Assembly (NCBI GenBank): GCA_903821695.1
Contig: CAIJLX010000081.1
Coordinates: forward strand, 1 to 60,395
Source: an uncultured Alphaproteobacteria bacterium
GTDB taxonomy: Bacteria > Pseudomonadota > Alphaproteobacteria > Rickettsiales > CAIJLX01
Reading direction: 5' to 3'
Length of the DNA stretch: 60,395 nt
Shown here piece after piece: positions 45,921 to 54,708 of the stretch. Under the pieces are notes generated by a model. That model was not told where the DNA came from. It saw nothing but the letters and a program-made list of their open reading frames with translations, and made no database searches. Made by a program: the position numbers and the translations under genes. Each line of letters opens with the position of its first letter. Position 1 is the stretch's first letter.

Positions 45921-46754
45921 TTAGGTTTCTATTGCCACCAGGAAGTAATTTTCATCTTCTTCAGGAGTCTTTGGATCGGTGCTTTTTTGTAGCGCTTTAT
46001 ATTTCCATTGCTCACGTAATACCAATCCCGATTTGGCAAGGAATTCTGGCATTTGCGCACTCGGACATACCCAATAAATCACTTCACCGACTGTATTCAC
46101 CAACCACGGAAGCACACGCTGCAAAAAACTGCACTCACTATCATGCTGAGCCATCGCACCAAACAACACCAATGTATCTTTATGCAACGTCGCTATCTGC
46201 CTAAATGTTTCTGCAACAGCTGCTTCTGGCACATACATGAGCACGCCCTCAAAAATGAATAAGACGGGCTGTTGGTTGGAAAGACTAGGAATCTTTTTGA
46301 GTTCTTCGAGAAAATTGCTGCGGCTTAAATCGCAGGGGTGAAATATCACGTTTTTTTGCTGCGTTATTCCAGCTAGCTGTAATGCTTTTTGTTTTTGCTG
46401 CTGGGTGCTTGGTAAATCCATTTCGATAAATCGGCAGTCGGGATAATACGCAGAGAGCGTCAGCGCTAATGTATCAAACCCAGCGCCAACAACGACCACT
46501 TGCTCTATTCCGCCAGCAATTGCTTTCTCTGCTTGTTCTCGAACTAATTTTTTGCGGGCGACGAAATGAGCAGACATGCCGGGCACGAAAAACATCGCCA
46601 TTATTTTTAGCTGCCAGGAGGCGGGCAACCAACGGATGATTTTTTTGCCAATATTATCGGCACCAAAGCGGGCGAATGCGTTAAGATAGGGCGAAGTTTC
46701 GCCCTGGTTCTGCAGTGTAATAACAATGTTATAGGCAGTTAAACTGGCTGTCAT
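45921..46754 (-). CDS. Class I SAM-dependent methyltransferase, PPM/leucine carboxyl methyltransferase family
   Basis: A 277-residue protein of the Ppm1/Tcmp-type methyltransferase family, members of which O-methylate carboxyl or hydroxyl groups in secondary metabolism. The SAM-binding stretch is VVVVGAGFDTLALTLSAYYP followed by FIEMDLPSTQQQKQ; later motifs are IFHPCDLS, LFIFEGVLMYVPE and an N-terminal membrane-proximal helix. It is the first gene of a minus-strand group with the TonB receptor, 95 bases downstream. Its substrate is not evident; it may act on the product of the acyltransferase. Confidence 0.75.
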   Translation of the reverse strand: MTASLTAYNIVITLQNQGETSPYLNAFARFGADNIGKKIIRWLPASWQLKIMAMFFVPGMSAHFVARKKLVREQAEKAIAGGIEQVVVVGAGFDTLALTLSAYYPDCRFIEMDLPSTQQQKQKALQLAGITQQKNVIFHPCDLSRSNFLEELKKIPSLSNQQPVLFIFEGVLMYVPEAAVAETFRQIATLHKDTLVLFGAMAQHDSECSFLQRVLPWLVNTVGEVIYWVCPSAQMPEFLAKSGLVLREQWKYKALQKSTDPKTPEEDENYFLVAIET

Positions 46755-46801
46755 AATGACTGGGCCTTATACCCGATTCATCGCCCGTTGGATAGATTTA
46801 G

Positions 46802-47206
46802 CTAAATATGCTTTGGTGAAACAACCTGTCCGCCCATTAAATTGGAGAGGGGTTGGGCGATGGGTTCGAAGGTCATGATGACCATGAAATCTTTGTGCCA
46901 GGTTTTGCGGATGTGAGAGAGGTTGGGCTGTAAAGGTTGGCTGAAGGCATCCCATGCAGCAGAAAGTGGCGGCTCACCTTTTTTGGTGTTGGGGTTAAAT
47001 AAAATAGCATAGCGCAACCGCGACCCGTCGACTTCGTTCATCTGAACTAAAAAATCTTCGACCAATTCGGCAGGAACGGGCATTTTCTGGCCTTTAGGAT
47101 TGGGGATGATTTCCGTCACGTAAAAAGGCATCAAATTCGGATCCTCAGGCATGGTATATTGCTGTTCGTGGACTAAAAATCTGGGCGTGGATGAAATATC
47201 GAGCAT
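46802..47206 (-). CDS. Hypothetical protein beside the orphan terminase
   Basis: A 134-residue soluble protein that I do not recognise. It has no signal peptide or membrane segment and reads as a compact domain (VTEIIPNPKGQKMPVPAELV, LRYAILFNPNTKKGEPPL). It follows the terminase large subunit gene on the same strand after about 50 bases and precedes the methyltransferase gene, 47 bases on. The frame is open from ATG 47206 but no strong ribosome site is seen. It may be part of the phage-derived island, which is inference. Confidence 0.6.
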   Translation of the reverse strand: MLDISSTPRFLVHEQQYTMPEDPNLMPFYVTEIIPNPKGQKMPVPAELVEDFLVQMNEVDGSRLRYAILFNPNTKKGEPPLSAAWDAFSQPLQPNLSHIRKTWHKDFMVIMTFEPIAQPLSNLMGGQVVSPKHI

Positions 47207-47257
47207 GTCTTATTATCCAACAAATAGATTAAGGAACCATTAAGAATAGAGAATATC

Positions 47258-48661
47258 TCATAATACCCTGATTTTCCAGCCATTTTCCTGCATTTCGCGC
47301 ATCTGTATCCAATTGAGAAATTGGGTGGTGGCATCGACGATATCGTCATGTGGCATTTCGGGAAAACCCAGCCATTCGCGCTCAACCTCCGCCAACCACA
47401 AAGCGCCTTGCAACAACTGCACTTTCCCCGCCTCGAACAACCCCAATACGCGCAACAAACGTTGGAGTTTATCCCCCTTGGGCTGAATGGCAATAATGGG
47501 TAAATGCGTGCTGCTTTTGAGCTCTTGGATCAGCGATTGGCCGCTGGCTTTATCCTCAATCAAAATCACTTCCGGTTGGTATTTCTCGGCGGCCGTGATG
47601 ATTGCTTTTTTGAGCGTAGGATATTCCATCGCCGCATGTACCATATCTTCCAGCACATAATGCTCCTTCGTAATCCGCCAGGTTTGGCCCACGGAAAGAT
47701 CATGCTGCGCCCCCGCCTTCAACGCCGTATCCCAACTTTGCACACGGACGCCCTCTTGTGGTAAAGCAGTATAATGCAGCCATTCCGGATGAATAATGCG
47801 GCCCTCCGCTAGTGCTGGCTGCTGTTGATATTGCGCCGCGAATTGATGGCTGCCGATATCACGCTTCAGTCTATCAAACGCCTCCGCCGAATCCCGCTTC
47901 GGATTCAACAATTCACCACACGTACGTACGTACATAAAATTACCGAAATGATAGGTGCGTGGCGTTGTTTCAATCGCCGGGATCACCAAATGTTCCCAAC
48001 CCTCTCCCGCCCTCAGTTTACTGGTTAAATCTTCCGCATGTAGGCGCTGCATCACCACGACATAACAGCCTTTTTTCAAATCATCTTGCCGTGTCATAAA
48101 CGTATTCTGAAACCAATCCACCGCGCGTTTACGATAGGCGGCACTGCCCACCTGAATCGCGTTATGCGGATCATCGACAATCATGAATTCTCCGCCCTCG
48201 CCGGTGAGCGTGCCGCCAACGGATGTCGCCATTCGGAAACCGCGTTTATTCGTCATGAATTTTGCTTTTTGGTTTTGGTCTTTCGCGAGCTTCATCTCTG
48301 GAAACAAATCGCGATACCAATTGGATTGCACCAACGCCCGCGCATCGATCGAATGTTTCAAACTAATCGCGCTACTATAACTCGCCGCAATAATTTGCCG
48401 CGAGGGTTGATGGCCCAATAACCACGCCGGCCACGCTACACTCACCGCATGGCTTTTCATATAACGTGGCGGCATATTGATGATAAGGCGCGAAAGTTCA
48501 CCCCTAGCACAGGCATTCAAATATTCCGCCATCAGGCCGAGATGCCAATTAGGAATCAATTGCGCGTTGGGGTGGGTGATTTCGACGCTGCGGCCGATGA
48601 AACTGGCTAAATCTTGCCTATAAAGAGCTTGGTATAATTCCGGCGTTTCGCTGTTGGACAT
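47258..48661 (-). CDS. Phage-type terminase large subunit
   Basis: A 467-residue packaging motor-nuclease of the Terminase_6 type. The N-terminal ATPase has LIINMPPRYMKSHAVS (a Walker A variant) and FMIVDDPHNA (Walker B); the C-terminal nuclease domain retains SWDTALKAGAQHDLS, ILIEDKASGQSLIQEL and MPHDDIVDATTQF with its acidic metal ligands. All key residues appear intact. No portal, capsid or tail genes lie near, so this is an orphan copy, either prophage or gene-transfer-agent debris or a domesticated motor. It overlaps the small upstream gene by 44 bases. Confidence 0.85.
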   Translation of the reverse strand: MSNSETPELYQALYRQDLASFIGRSVEITHPNAQLIPNWHLGLMAEYLNACARGELSRLIINMPPRYMKSHAVSVAWPAWLLGHQPSRQIIAASYSSAISLKHSIDARALVQSNWYRDLFPEMKLAKDQNQKAKFMTNKRGFRMATSVGGTLTGEGGEFMIVDDPHNAIQVGSAAYRKRAVDWFQNTFMTRQDDLKKGCYVVVMQRLHAEDLTSKLRAGEGWEHLVIPAIETTPRTYHFGNFMYVRTCGELLNPKRDSAEAFDRLKRDIGSHQFAAQYQQQPALAEGRIIHPEWLHYTALPQEGVRVQSWDTALKAGAQHDLSVGQTWRITKEHYVLEDMVHAAMEYPTLKKAIITAAEKYQPEVILIEDKASGQSLIQELKSSTHLPIIAIQPKGDKLQRLLRVLGLFEAGKVQLLQGALWLAEVEREWLGFPEMPHDDIVDATTQFLNWIQMREMQENGWKIRVL

Positions 48662-48902
48662 AAAGTTCGAGCAATGCCTTATCGGTTGGTGTGGGGGTGA
48701 AGTTTTTAGCCTCGGCAGGGGTGATCTTCGCCATTTCCTCCGCCGCTTTCATGAGCAGAACGATCATTTCCTTCTGCTCTTTTGGGCTAAGCGATGCTTC
48801 CTCGGCCAACGCCCGTAAAGCCGATTCCATCACCCTTTCCATCGCCGCCCGAATTTTAGTAGCTGTTTTATCGGGCTTTTTGTTTTTGGGCTGGCGGGGC
48901 AT
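48618..48902 (-). CDS. Small helical protein, possible terminase small subunit
   Basis: A 94-residue basic, helix-rich protein (MPRQPKNKKPDKTATKIRAA, then AMERVMESALRALAEEASLS and KEQKEMIVLLMKAAEEMAKI). Position directly before a terminase large subunit, with a 44-base overlap, and its size suggest a small-subunit (DNA-recognition) role, but no helix-turn-helix is obvious. This is inferred from context. Confidence 0.55.
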   Translation of the reverse strand: MPRQPKNKKPDKTATKIRAAMERVMESALRALAEEASLSPKEQKEMIVLLMKAAEEMAKITPAEAKNFTPTPTDKALLELYVQQRNAGIIPSSL

Positions 48903-48985
48903 AGCGCAAAAGATATCGATAAACCCCTCAACCGGAAGTGCTTTTTTATTGGAAGAAGGCGCAAAACAGCATAAGATAGAGGCTC

Positions 48986-49780
48986 ATGAAACATTCCTCC
49001 CGCGCGGGCTTTACCATTTTAGAACTCTCGGTCGTTTTGGCCGTGATTTCGCTTATTGTTGGTTCCGCATTGGCCATCGGCGCCACCCGGATTCAAGCCG
49101 CAAAAATTCAAGATACCGAAACCAAAATGAAGGCGATCGTTGATATGCTCGATTCCTTCGTGCAAACTTATGGCTATGTCCCCTGCCCAGCTGATCCACA
49201 AGCCCTTACTACAGATAGTACGTTTGGTGATGGTAGTCTTGACCCTGCAACCAATAACACATGCCGCACCGATAGACATTTACTCCCTTCGGGCCTTACT
49301 CGTATTGGTGTTGTACCGACTGCAACGCTGGGTCTTGCCCCTTCGGTAATGATGGATGGCTGGAATCGCCGTATTACTTATGCCGTAGATACAAGGTTTA
49401 TTTTCGCAGGAACGCCAGGCACCCCAGGCGGCTATGTTGAGCCAACACCCAATGCCACAACAGATGATTTTCTGGTGATATTATCTGCTTCGCCTAGAGT
49501 AGTGCCTCAGCAAACCACCACGGTGACGAATAAAGCAGTTTTTGTATTAATCAGCTATGGCGCGGATGGTCACGGCGCATGGAGAGCCAAAGGTGGCGCC
49601 ACAACCATAGCAGCAGATCCCGTACCTACTGATGTGAATCAGTTACAGAATACCAATAACGATAACGTATTCGTCCAAAGATTCCGTACCGAAACCTTTG
49701 ATGATGTCGTTTATTATCGTATGCAGTGGCAATTCCCTTGTATCCGAACCCCAGATGCGAATCCTTTCAAATGTCCATAA
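48986..49780 (+). CDS. Type IV pilin-like / pseudopilin protein
   Basis: A 264-residue protein with a class III leader: short basic N-terminus MKHSSRAG, cleavage before F9, then FTILELSVVLAVISLIVGSA as the hydrophobic helix with glutamate at mature position 5. The remainder is a polar domain with proline and threonine rich segments and a few cysteines (CPADPQALTTDST, NNTCRTDRH, FPCIRT, ending NPFKCP). It would need a prepilin peptidase; the atypical one at 15757-16521 is the only candidate in this window. AGAGG precedes the ATG. Its stop overlaps rpiB. Assembly machinery is not adjacent. Confidence 0.8.
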   Translation: MKHSSRAGFTILELSVVLAVISLIVGSALAIGATRIQAAKIQDTETKMKAIVDMLDSFVQTYGYVPCPADPQALTTDSTFGDGSLDPATNNTCRTDRHLLPSGLTRIGVVPTATLGLAPSVMMDGWNRRITYAVDTRFIFAGTPGTPGGYVEPTPNATTDDFLVILSASPRVVPQQTTTVTNKAVFVLISYGADGHGAWRAKGGATTIAADPVPTDVNQLQNTNNDNVFVQRFRTETFDDVVYYRMQWQFPCIRTPDANPFKCP

Positions 49781-50202
49781 TCGCCCTCGCTAGTGACCAT
49801 GCCGGTTACGCCCTCAAAGAAGCCCTCAAGCAACACCTAGTCACCCTGGGCCACACTCCGCTCGACCTTGGCACTAATAGCGAAGACTCCGTCGATTACC
49901 CAGATTTTGGCAATGCAATGGCCGCCGCCCTCAAAGCAAACAAAGCCGAGCAAGGCATACTAGTCTGCGGCTCCGGCATCGGCATTTCGATCGCCGCCAA
50001 CCGTCATCCCCACATCCGCGCAGCCCTCTGCCACAACGAAGAAACCGCCAAACTCAGCCGCGAACATAATGATGCGAATGTATTGGTGATGGGCGCCCGC
50101 ATCGTCAGCGAAGATTTAGCCAAAACCATGCTAAAAACCTTCCTCACCACCCAATTCGCCGGCGGCCGGCATGCAGGGCGGGTGGCTAAACTATCTTGTT
50201 AG
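49771..50202 (+). CDS. rpiB: Ribose-5-phosphate isomerase B
   Basis: A 143-residue enzyme interconverting ribose 5-phosphate and ribulose 5-phosphate. The N-terminal IALASDHAGYALKEALKQHL, the GTNSEDSVDYPDFG stretch and GILVCGSGIGISIAANRHPHIRA motif are diagnostic. The start is ATG 49771 inside the tail of the pilin-like gene; the frame open to 49726 is an overlap artefact. In alphaproteobacteria rpiB is often followed by glyA, as here except for an unknown gene between them. Confidence 0.92.
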   Translation: MSIIALASDHAGYALKEALKQHLVTLGHTPLDLGTNSEDSVDYPDFGNAMAAALKANKAEQGILVCGSGIGISIAANRHPHIRAALCHNEETAKLSREHNDANVLVMGARIVSEDLAKTMLKTFLTTQFAGGRHAGRVAKLSC

Positions 50203-50235
50203 GTTAACGTAAATTTAACTGTTTGCAGCCAAAAT

Positions 50236-51402
50236 ATGCCTATTATGGCGGAACTTGAACCCAATAATTGGCAGCAACACCTCCTGAGGCACATTCACGT
50301 CATTGATAAACCTGGCCAATGGGGAACCTGTGTGCATGTTGATAATTCTGGCAGAGCATATCCCCACCCCACAAAAGAAATATATTATGTACCCCACTTT
50401 CCGATCACGGATTTTGACAAAAAAAATATCAAGCCGCCCGAAAATTTAACACAGGATGCGGTAGATAGCATCCGGCAGCAACTCATTGACAATCGTGGTG
50501 AAGAATTTGCGTTTAAACCCACTTTAAACGAACAGCTCAAAATCGACCGGATTTTTGTTGAACTCGCTAAGCATCCGGAAATTTCCTATTTTTCTTTTTT
50601 TGATCCAGCCTTCCATCTCATCGCCGGCAAAGACAATTTTATGCCTTTCGACTACGACCCAAAATCTCTGCCTTTAGGGATGCACCAAGAGGGCAGAGTT
50701 ATCTTAAATGACATTTGCTTTGAACATTCTCAAGTACTGGGACCAACGATTAGAGAGGAAATGCTACATAGGCTGATTTCCCAACCGTTTAACACAAGAC
50801 TTAATCTTCGTGGCCCTAATCTTACGTCCGTAAAAAAGATGCAAACGATTATTGAACAATCAAACGCGTTAAATCTTTTGGATATAAAAAATGCATGTCA
50901 CACACTTCCCCTTGAGATTCAGGGTCGGTATGACTTTACGTTAACTGCCCAAGAAATGACAACGCTTGCCGAAATACGCAAGGTGCATACAACCTACATA
51001 GAGGAGAATCCAGATTCTCTACTCAACCCTGACCCAGGCCTTCTACTACTTTTTCTGAACATGTCTTTGAAAGAGATACAAAGCGTATACACCGACCCAA
51101 CATACACCGGTCAAAGTGATTATGCCCGATCTGGAGAGCTCTATGCAAAATGCATGCACCATTATATGGGCTATCGCTATCGCAGTGAGGCCTATGCCGA
51201 ACTTTTTCTAAAAAGCCTTAATATGCCGGAAGTAGCGGCAGGATTAAAGAGAGACCACGATATACTACTAACCAATTACCGCACCCATATACCCGAATCC
51301 GAACGTCTCAAAGGCGCACTTTACGCGGAATCGGTTGCCAAAAGATTGGAGGTAGTTCTACCAGGCTCTACTCTATACAAATTTGGCCGTAGTAGAGACT
51401 AA
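50236..51402 (+). CDS. Unknown 388-residue protein between rpiB and glyA
   Basis: A soluble-looking protein of 388 residues that I do not recognise, with no signal peptide or membrane helix. It is polar and rich in histidine, proline and tyrosine near the N-terminus (VHVDNSGRAYPHPTKEIYYV) and helical beyond residue 160. A segment TIREEMLHRLISQPF and CMHHYMGYRYRSEAYAELFL are notable but not a known active site. It starts at ATG 50236 with no clear ribosome site. Its base composition appears more AT-rich than rpiB. Function unknown. Confidence 0.7.
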   Translation: MPIMAELEPNNWQQHLLRHIHVIDKPGQWGTCVHVDNSGRAYPHPTKEIYYVPHFPITDFDKKNIKPPENLTQDAVDSIRQQLIDNRGEEFAFKPTLNEQLKIDRIFVELAKHPEISYFSFFDPAFHLIAGKDNFMPFDYDPKSLPLGMHQEGRVILNDICFEHSQVLGPTIREEMLHRLISQPFNTRLNLRGPNLTSVKKMQTIIEQSNALNLLDIKNACHTLPLEIQGRYDFTLTAQEMTTLAEIRKVHTTYIEENPDSLLNPDPGLLLLFLNMSLKEIQSVYTDPTYTGQSDYARSGELYAKCMHHYMGYRYRSEAYAELFLKSLNMPEVAAGLKRDHDILLTNYRTHIPESERLKGALYAESVAKRLEVVLPGSTLYKFGRSRD

Positions 51403-51468
51403 ACCCCAAACTTTCTTGCTAAACCTAGAAAAACTTAGTAGGAATCTCACTAAATCTGGAGATATCTC

Positions 51469-52821
51469 ATGAATTCTGCTGCCGCTAAAAAGGAAAATAC
51501 GATGACTGCTAGCCCATTTTTTACTGCCCCATTGGCACAAGCCGATAAAGAAATTTTTGGTTCCATTGAGCGGGAACTTGGCCGTCAGCGCCACCAAATC
51601 GAGTTGATTGCATCCGAAAATATCGCGAGCCTCGCCGTTATTCAGGCGCAAGGCACCGTGTTTACCAACAAATATGCTGAGGGCTACCCTGGCAAACGTT
51701 ATTATGGTGGCTGCGAGTTTGCTGATGAAATCGAGCAACTGGCGATTGACCGCGCCAAAAAACTGTTCAACTGCTCTTATGTGAACGTGCAGCCTAACTC
51801 CGGCTCACAAGCCAACCAAGGCGTGTTCAACGCCCTGCTGCAACCTGGCGATACGATTCTCGGCCAATCTTTAGCAGCGGGTGGGCATTTGACCCATGGT
51901 GCGGCGCCAAACCAATCCGGCAAATGGTTCAAAGCGGTGCAATATGGTGTGAAGCAGAGCGACCAAACGCTGGATCTCGATGAAGTTGAAAAGCTCGCCA
52001 AAGAACACAAACCAAAACTGATCATCGCCGGTTTCTCGGCTTACCCACGGGTTGTCGATTGGGCGCGTTTTAAGCAAATCGCGGATTCGGTTGGGGCATT
52101 CTTTATGGTCGATATGGCGCATGTGGCGGGTCTCGTTGCTGCCGGCACATACCCATCACCACTACCACATGCACACGTGGTGACAACGACAACACACAAA
52201 ACCTTGCGTGGTCCACGTGGTGGTTTGATCCTTTCCAATAACCCAGATTTGGTTGTTCGCAAGACACCATCGGGTGCGGATGTGACCCTTTCCAACGCCA
52301 TCAACTCGGCAATCTTCCCTGGCATCCAGGGCGGGCCATTGATGCATGTGATCGCTGCGAAAGCTGTTTCGTTTGGCGAGGCATTGCAGCCAGGTTTCAA
52401 ACAATATGGCCAAGCCGTTATCGATAACGCACGCGCCCTCGCCAAAGTTCTGGTGGATCGTGGTCTCGCGATCACTACCGGCGGCACCGATAACCACCTA
52501 ATGGTGGTTGATCTGCGCCCGAAAAAACTGACCGGAAAACATGCGGAAGAAAGCTTGGAGCGCGCGGGCCTCACGTGTAACAAAAACGCGATTCCGTTTG
52601 ATCCAGAAAAGCCATTTATCACCTCAGGCATTCGCTTGGGCACCCCAGCAGGAACCACCCGTGGTTTCGGCGTGAAGGAATTCGAGCAAATCGGCAATTT
52701 GATTGGCGATGTGTTGGATGGCCTCACCCAAAACCCAGAAGATAACAGCGCCGCTGAGCAAAAAGCGAAAGCCGGCGTCAAAAAACTCTGCGACGCCTTC
52801 CCCATTTATCAAACTTTATAG
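51469..52821 (+). CDS. glyA: Serine hydroxymethyltransferase
   Basis: A 450-residue PLP-dependent enzyme converting serine and tetrahydrofolate to glycine and methylene-THF. Motifs include [34 protein letters not shown], the PLP-lysine sequence [16 protein letters not shown], and [20 protein letters not shown] stands nine bases before ATG 51469; ATG 51502 is a second possibility with AAGGA. It leads the glyA-nrdR-ribD order common in alphaproteobacteria. Confidence 0.95.
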   Translation: MNSAAAKKENTMTASPFFTAPLAQADKEIFGSIERELGRQRHQIELIASENIASLAVIQAQGTVFTNKYAEGYPGKRYYGGCEFADEIEQLAIDRAKKLFNCSYVNVQPNSGSQANQGVFNALLQPGDTILGQSLAAGGHLTHGAAPNQSGKWFKAVQYGVKQSDQTLDLDEVEKLAKEHKPKLIIAGFSAYPRVVDWARFKQIADSVGAFFMVDMAHVAGLVAAGTYPSPLPHAHVVTTTTHKTLRGPRGGLILSNNPDLVVRKTPSGADVTLSNAINSAIFPGIQGGPLMHVIAAKAVSFGEALQPGFKQYGQAVIDNARALAKVLVDRGLAITTGGTDNHLMVVDLRPKKLTGKHAEESLERAGLTCNKNAIPFDPEKPFITSGIRLGTPAGTTRGFGVKEFEQIGNLIGDVLDGLTQNPEDNSAAEQKAKAGVKKLCDAFPIYQTL

Positions 52822-52827
52822 GTTGCC

Positions 52828-53274
52828 ATGCGCTGTCCCTTTTGTGCGAATGAAGATACTCAGGTAAAAGATTCGCGGCCAACGGAAGATGGCAGCTCAA
52901 TCCGTCGCCGCCGTTTCTGCCCGAAATGTGACTCCCGCTTCACCACCTTCGAACGTGTGCATTTGCGCGAATTGGTCGTGATCAAAAAAGATGGCGAACG
53001 CAAACCGTTTGACCGCGACAAACTCACCCGCTCGATCGGCCTTGCCGTGCGCAAACGGAATGTAACCTCGGAACAAGTCGATATCGTGGTGAATAACATC
53101 GTGAAAGAATTGGAAGGCCTCGGCGAAACCGAAATCCCATCAGGCGTCGTTGGTGAAAAAGTCATGGGTGCGCTGCGTAAGCTAGATCCGGTCGCGTATG
53201 TCCGCTTCGCCTCCGTCTATAAAGATTTCCGAGAAGCTAAGGATTTCGAGGAATTCGTCGAAACACTGGGTTAA
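52828..53274 (+). CDS. nrdR: Transcriptional repressor NrdR
   Basis: A 148-residue regulator of ribonucleotide reductase genes. A zinc ribbon ([20 protein letters not shown] and [17 protein letters not shown]) is followed by an ATP-cone domain ([20 protein letters not shown] to the C-terminus), which senses ATP/dATP. It lies six bases after glyA and three before ribD, on the same strand. Confidence 0.94.
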   Translation: MRCPFCANEDTQVKDSRPTEDGSSIRRRRFCPKCDSRFTTFERVHLRELVVIKKDGERKPFDRDKLTRSIGLAVRKRNVTSEQVDIVVNNIVKELEGLGETEIPSGVVGEKVMGALRKLDPVAYVRFASVYKDFREAKDFEEFVETLG

Positions 53275-53277
53275 GCC

Positions 53278-54345
53278 ATGCGCTTTATGCAGATGGCCAT
53301 TAGCCTTGGGCTTCGCAACCTAGGGCATACTGGCGCCAACCCCTCTGTTGGCTGCATTATCGTCAAAAACAATCACATCATCGGCCGCGGAGTTACTGCC
53401 CCTGGTGGCCGCCCACATGCCGAAACCATTGCGCTCGCGATGGCCGGTAAAGAAGCCAAAGGTGCCACGGTGTATATCACCCTCGAACCCTGCGCTCACC
53501 ATGGCCAAACGCCACCTTGCACCGAAGCACTCATCAAAGCCGGTGTCACGAAAGTCATCATTGCGCTGCGTGACCCGGACCCACGCGTAAATGGCAATGG
53601 CGAGGCCCAACTCAAAAACGCTGGCATTATCGTTGAATGCTGGTTTCTTTCCGAACAGGCCAAAGAACTGCATGCGGGTTTTATTTCGCGTATTACGCTT
53701 AATCGCCCGACTATTACGCTCAAACTCGCCACCTCGCTTGATGGCCGTATAGCTCTCGCAAACGGCAAGAGCAGATGGATTACGAATGAACGTTCGCGGG
53801 CTTACGCGCATCGCCTGCGCGCAAACCATGATGCGATCATCGTCGGCAGCAATACGGTGATCCTAGATAACCCGCAATTAACCTGTCGTTTGCCGGGGTT
53901 GGAGGATCGCTCACCGGTGCGGATTATTTTGGACGGAAAAGGCAAAATACCAAGCGATTCGAAGGTTTTTTCGGGGTCTACACCCACCTGGTTATTCACC
54001 ACCAAAACCACAAAAATCACGCAACCTACTGATAATACACAAATTTTCTATACGGACGCCACCAAAGATGGTATGTTGCCTTTGCGGGATGTGTGCCGGA
54101 CCTTAAGTGAGAAGGGCATTAACCGGCTTCTAGTTGAGGGAGGAAGTTTGCTTGCCGCCTCCTTCCTCAACGAACAGCTTGTTGATGAAATACACTGGCT
54201 ACAATCGCCTAAAATCATAGGCGGAGATGGCCTTCCGGCGATTGCCAATCTCTCTATCCAAACGTTGGAGGACAACCATGTTTTTCGTACTCGATCTACT
54301 GCAAATCTTGAAGGTGATCGTCTCTTAATCTTGAAGAAAGCCTGA
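53278..54345 (+). CDS. ribD: Riboflavin biosynthesis bifunctional deaminase/reductase RibD
   Basis: A 355-residue two-domain enzyme for early riboflavin synthesis. The N-terminal deaminase has the zinc-binding PHAETIAL and EPCAHHGQTPPC; the C-terminal reductase (from about residue 145) has LKLATSLDGRIALANG and LVEGGSLLAASFL. Other rib genes that normally follow are absent here; an RNase P RNA gene comes next, and its promoter lies partly in the ribD 3' end. Confidence 0.93.
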   Translation: MRFMQMAISLGLRNLGHTGANPSVGCIIVKNNHIIGRGVTAPGGRPHAETIALAMAGKEAKGATVYITLEPCAHHGQTPPCTEALIKAGVTKVIIALRDPDPRVNGNGEAQLKNAGIIVECWFLSEQAKELHAGFISRITLNRPTITLKLATSLDGRIALANGKSRWITNERSRAYAHRLRANHDAIIVGSNTVILDNPQLTCRLPGLEDRSPVRIILDGKGKIPSDSKVFSGSTPTWLFTTKTTKITQPTDNTQIFYTDATKDGMLPLRDVCRTLSEKGINRLLVEGGSLLAASFLNEQLVDEIHWLQSPKIIGGDGLPAIANLSIQTLEDNHVFRTRSTANLEGDRLLILKKA

Positions 54346-54359
54346 AACTCTGCTATAAA
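54331..54359 (+). promoter_or_regulatory. Promoter for the RNase P RNA gene
   Basis: TTGAAG (54331-54336), a 17-base spacer and TATAAA (54354-54359) would start transcription near 54366, right at the first base of the RNA. The upstream half sits within the end of ribD. Confidence 0.7.
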
Positions 54360-54368
54360 CTTGGCTAC

Positions 54369-54708
54369 TTCAGGTAGCTAGACAGCTGCTCTTTTAGCAA
54401 TAAAAGGGAGGAAAGTCCGGGCTCCAGGAAACACGGTGCTGGGTAACGCCCAGCGGGGGAAACCTCAGAGAAAGTGCCACAGAAAATACCGCCTGTTAAA
54501 GGGTAAGGGTGAAAAGGTGCGGTAAGAGCGCACCGCGGGGCTGGCGACAGCAACGGCATAGGTAAACCTCACCGGGAGCAAAACCAAATAGGCACAGTGC
54601 ATCGTTTCCGGCGATACTGTGCGGGTAGGTTGCACGAGCGGATTGGTAACAATACGCCCAGATGAATAGCTGTCCTTCGACAAAACCCGGCTTATAGGCT
54701 ACCTGAAG
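54369..54708 (+). ncRNA. rnpB: RNase P RNA (M1 RNA, bacterial type A)
   Basis: About 340 bases with the conserved parts of bacterial RNase P RNA: the 5' core GGGAGGAAAGTCCGGGCTCC, the internal ACAGAAA, and the 3' core AGATGAATAGCTGTCC with GACAAAACCCGGCTTAT. The P1 helix pairs TTCAGGTAG at the 5' end with CTACCTGAA at the 3' end, fixing the boundaries. It processes tRNA 5' ends with RnpA. Its 3' end lies one base from the proB stop and no terminator stem is visible. Confidence 0.95.

Noticed and set aside
47921-47933. Short tandem CGTACGTACGTAC
   Set aside because: It falls inside the terminase coding frame and is just three repeats; chance or coding.
51403-51468. Glycine or SAM riboswitch before glyA
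   Set aside because: The gap is 66 bases with no matching conserved core; only a ribosome site is apparent.
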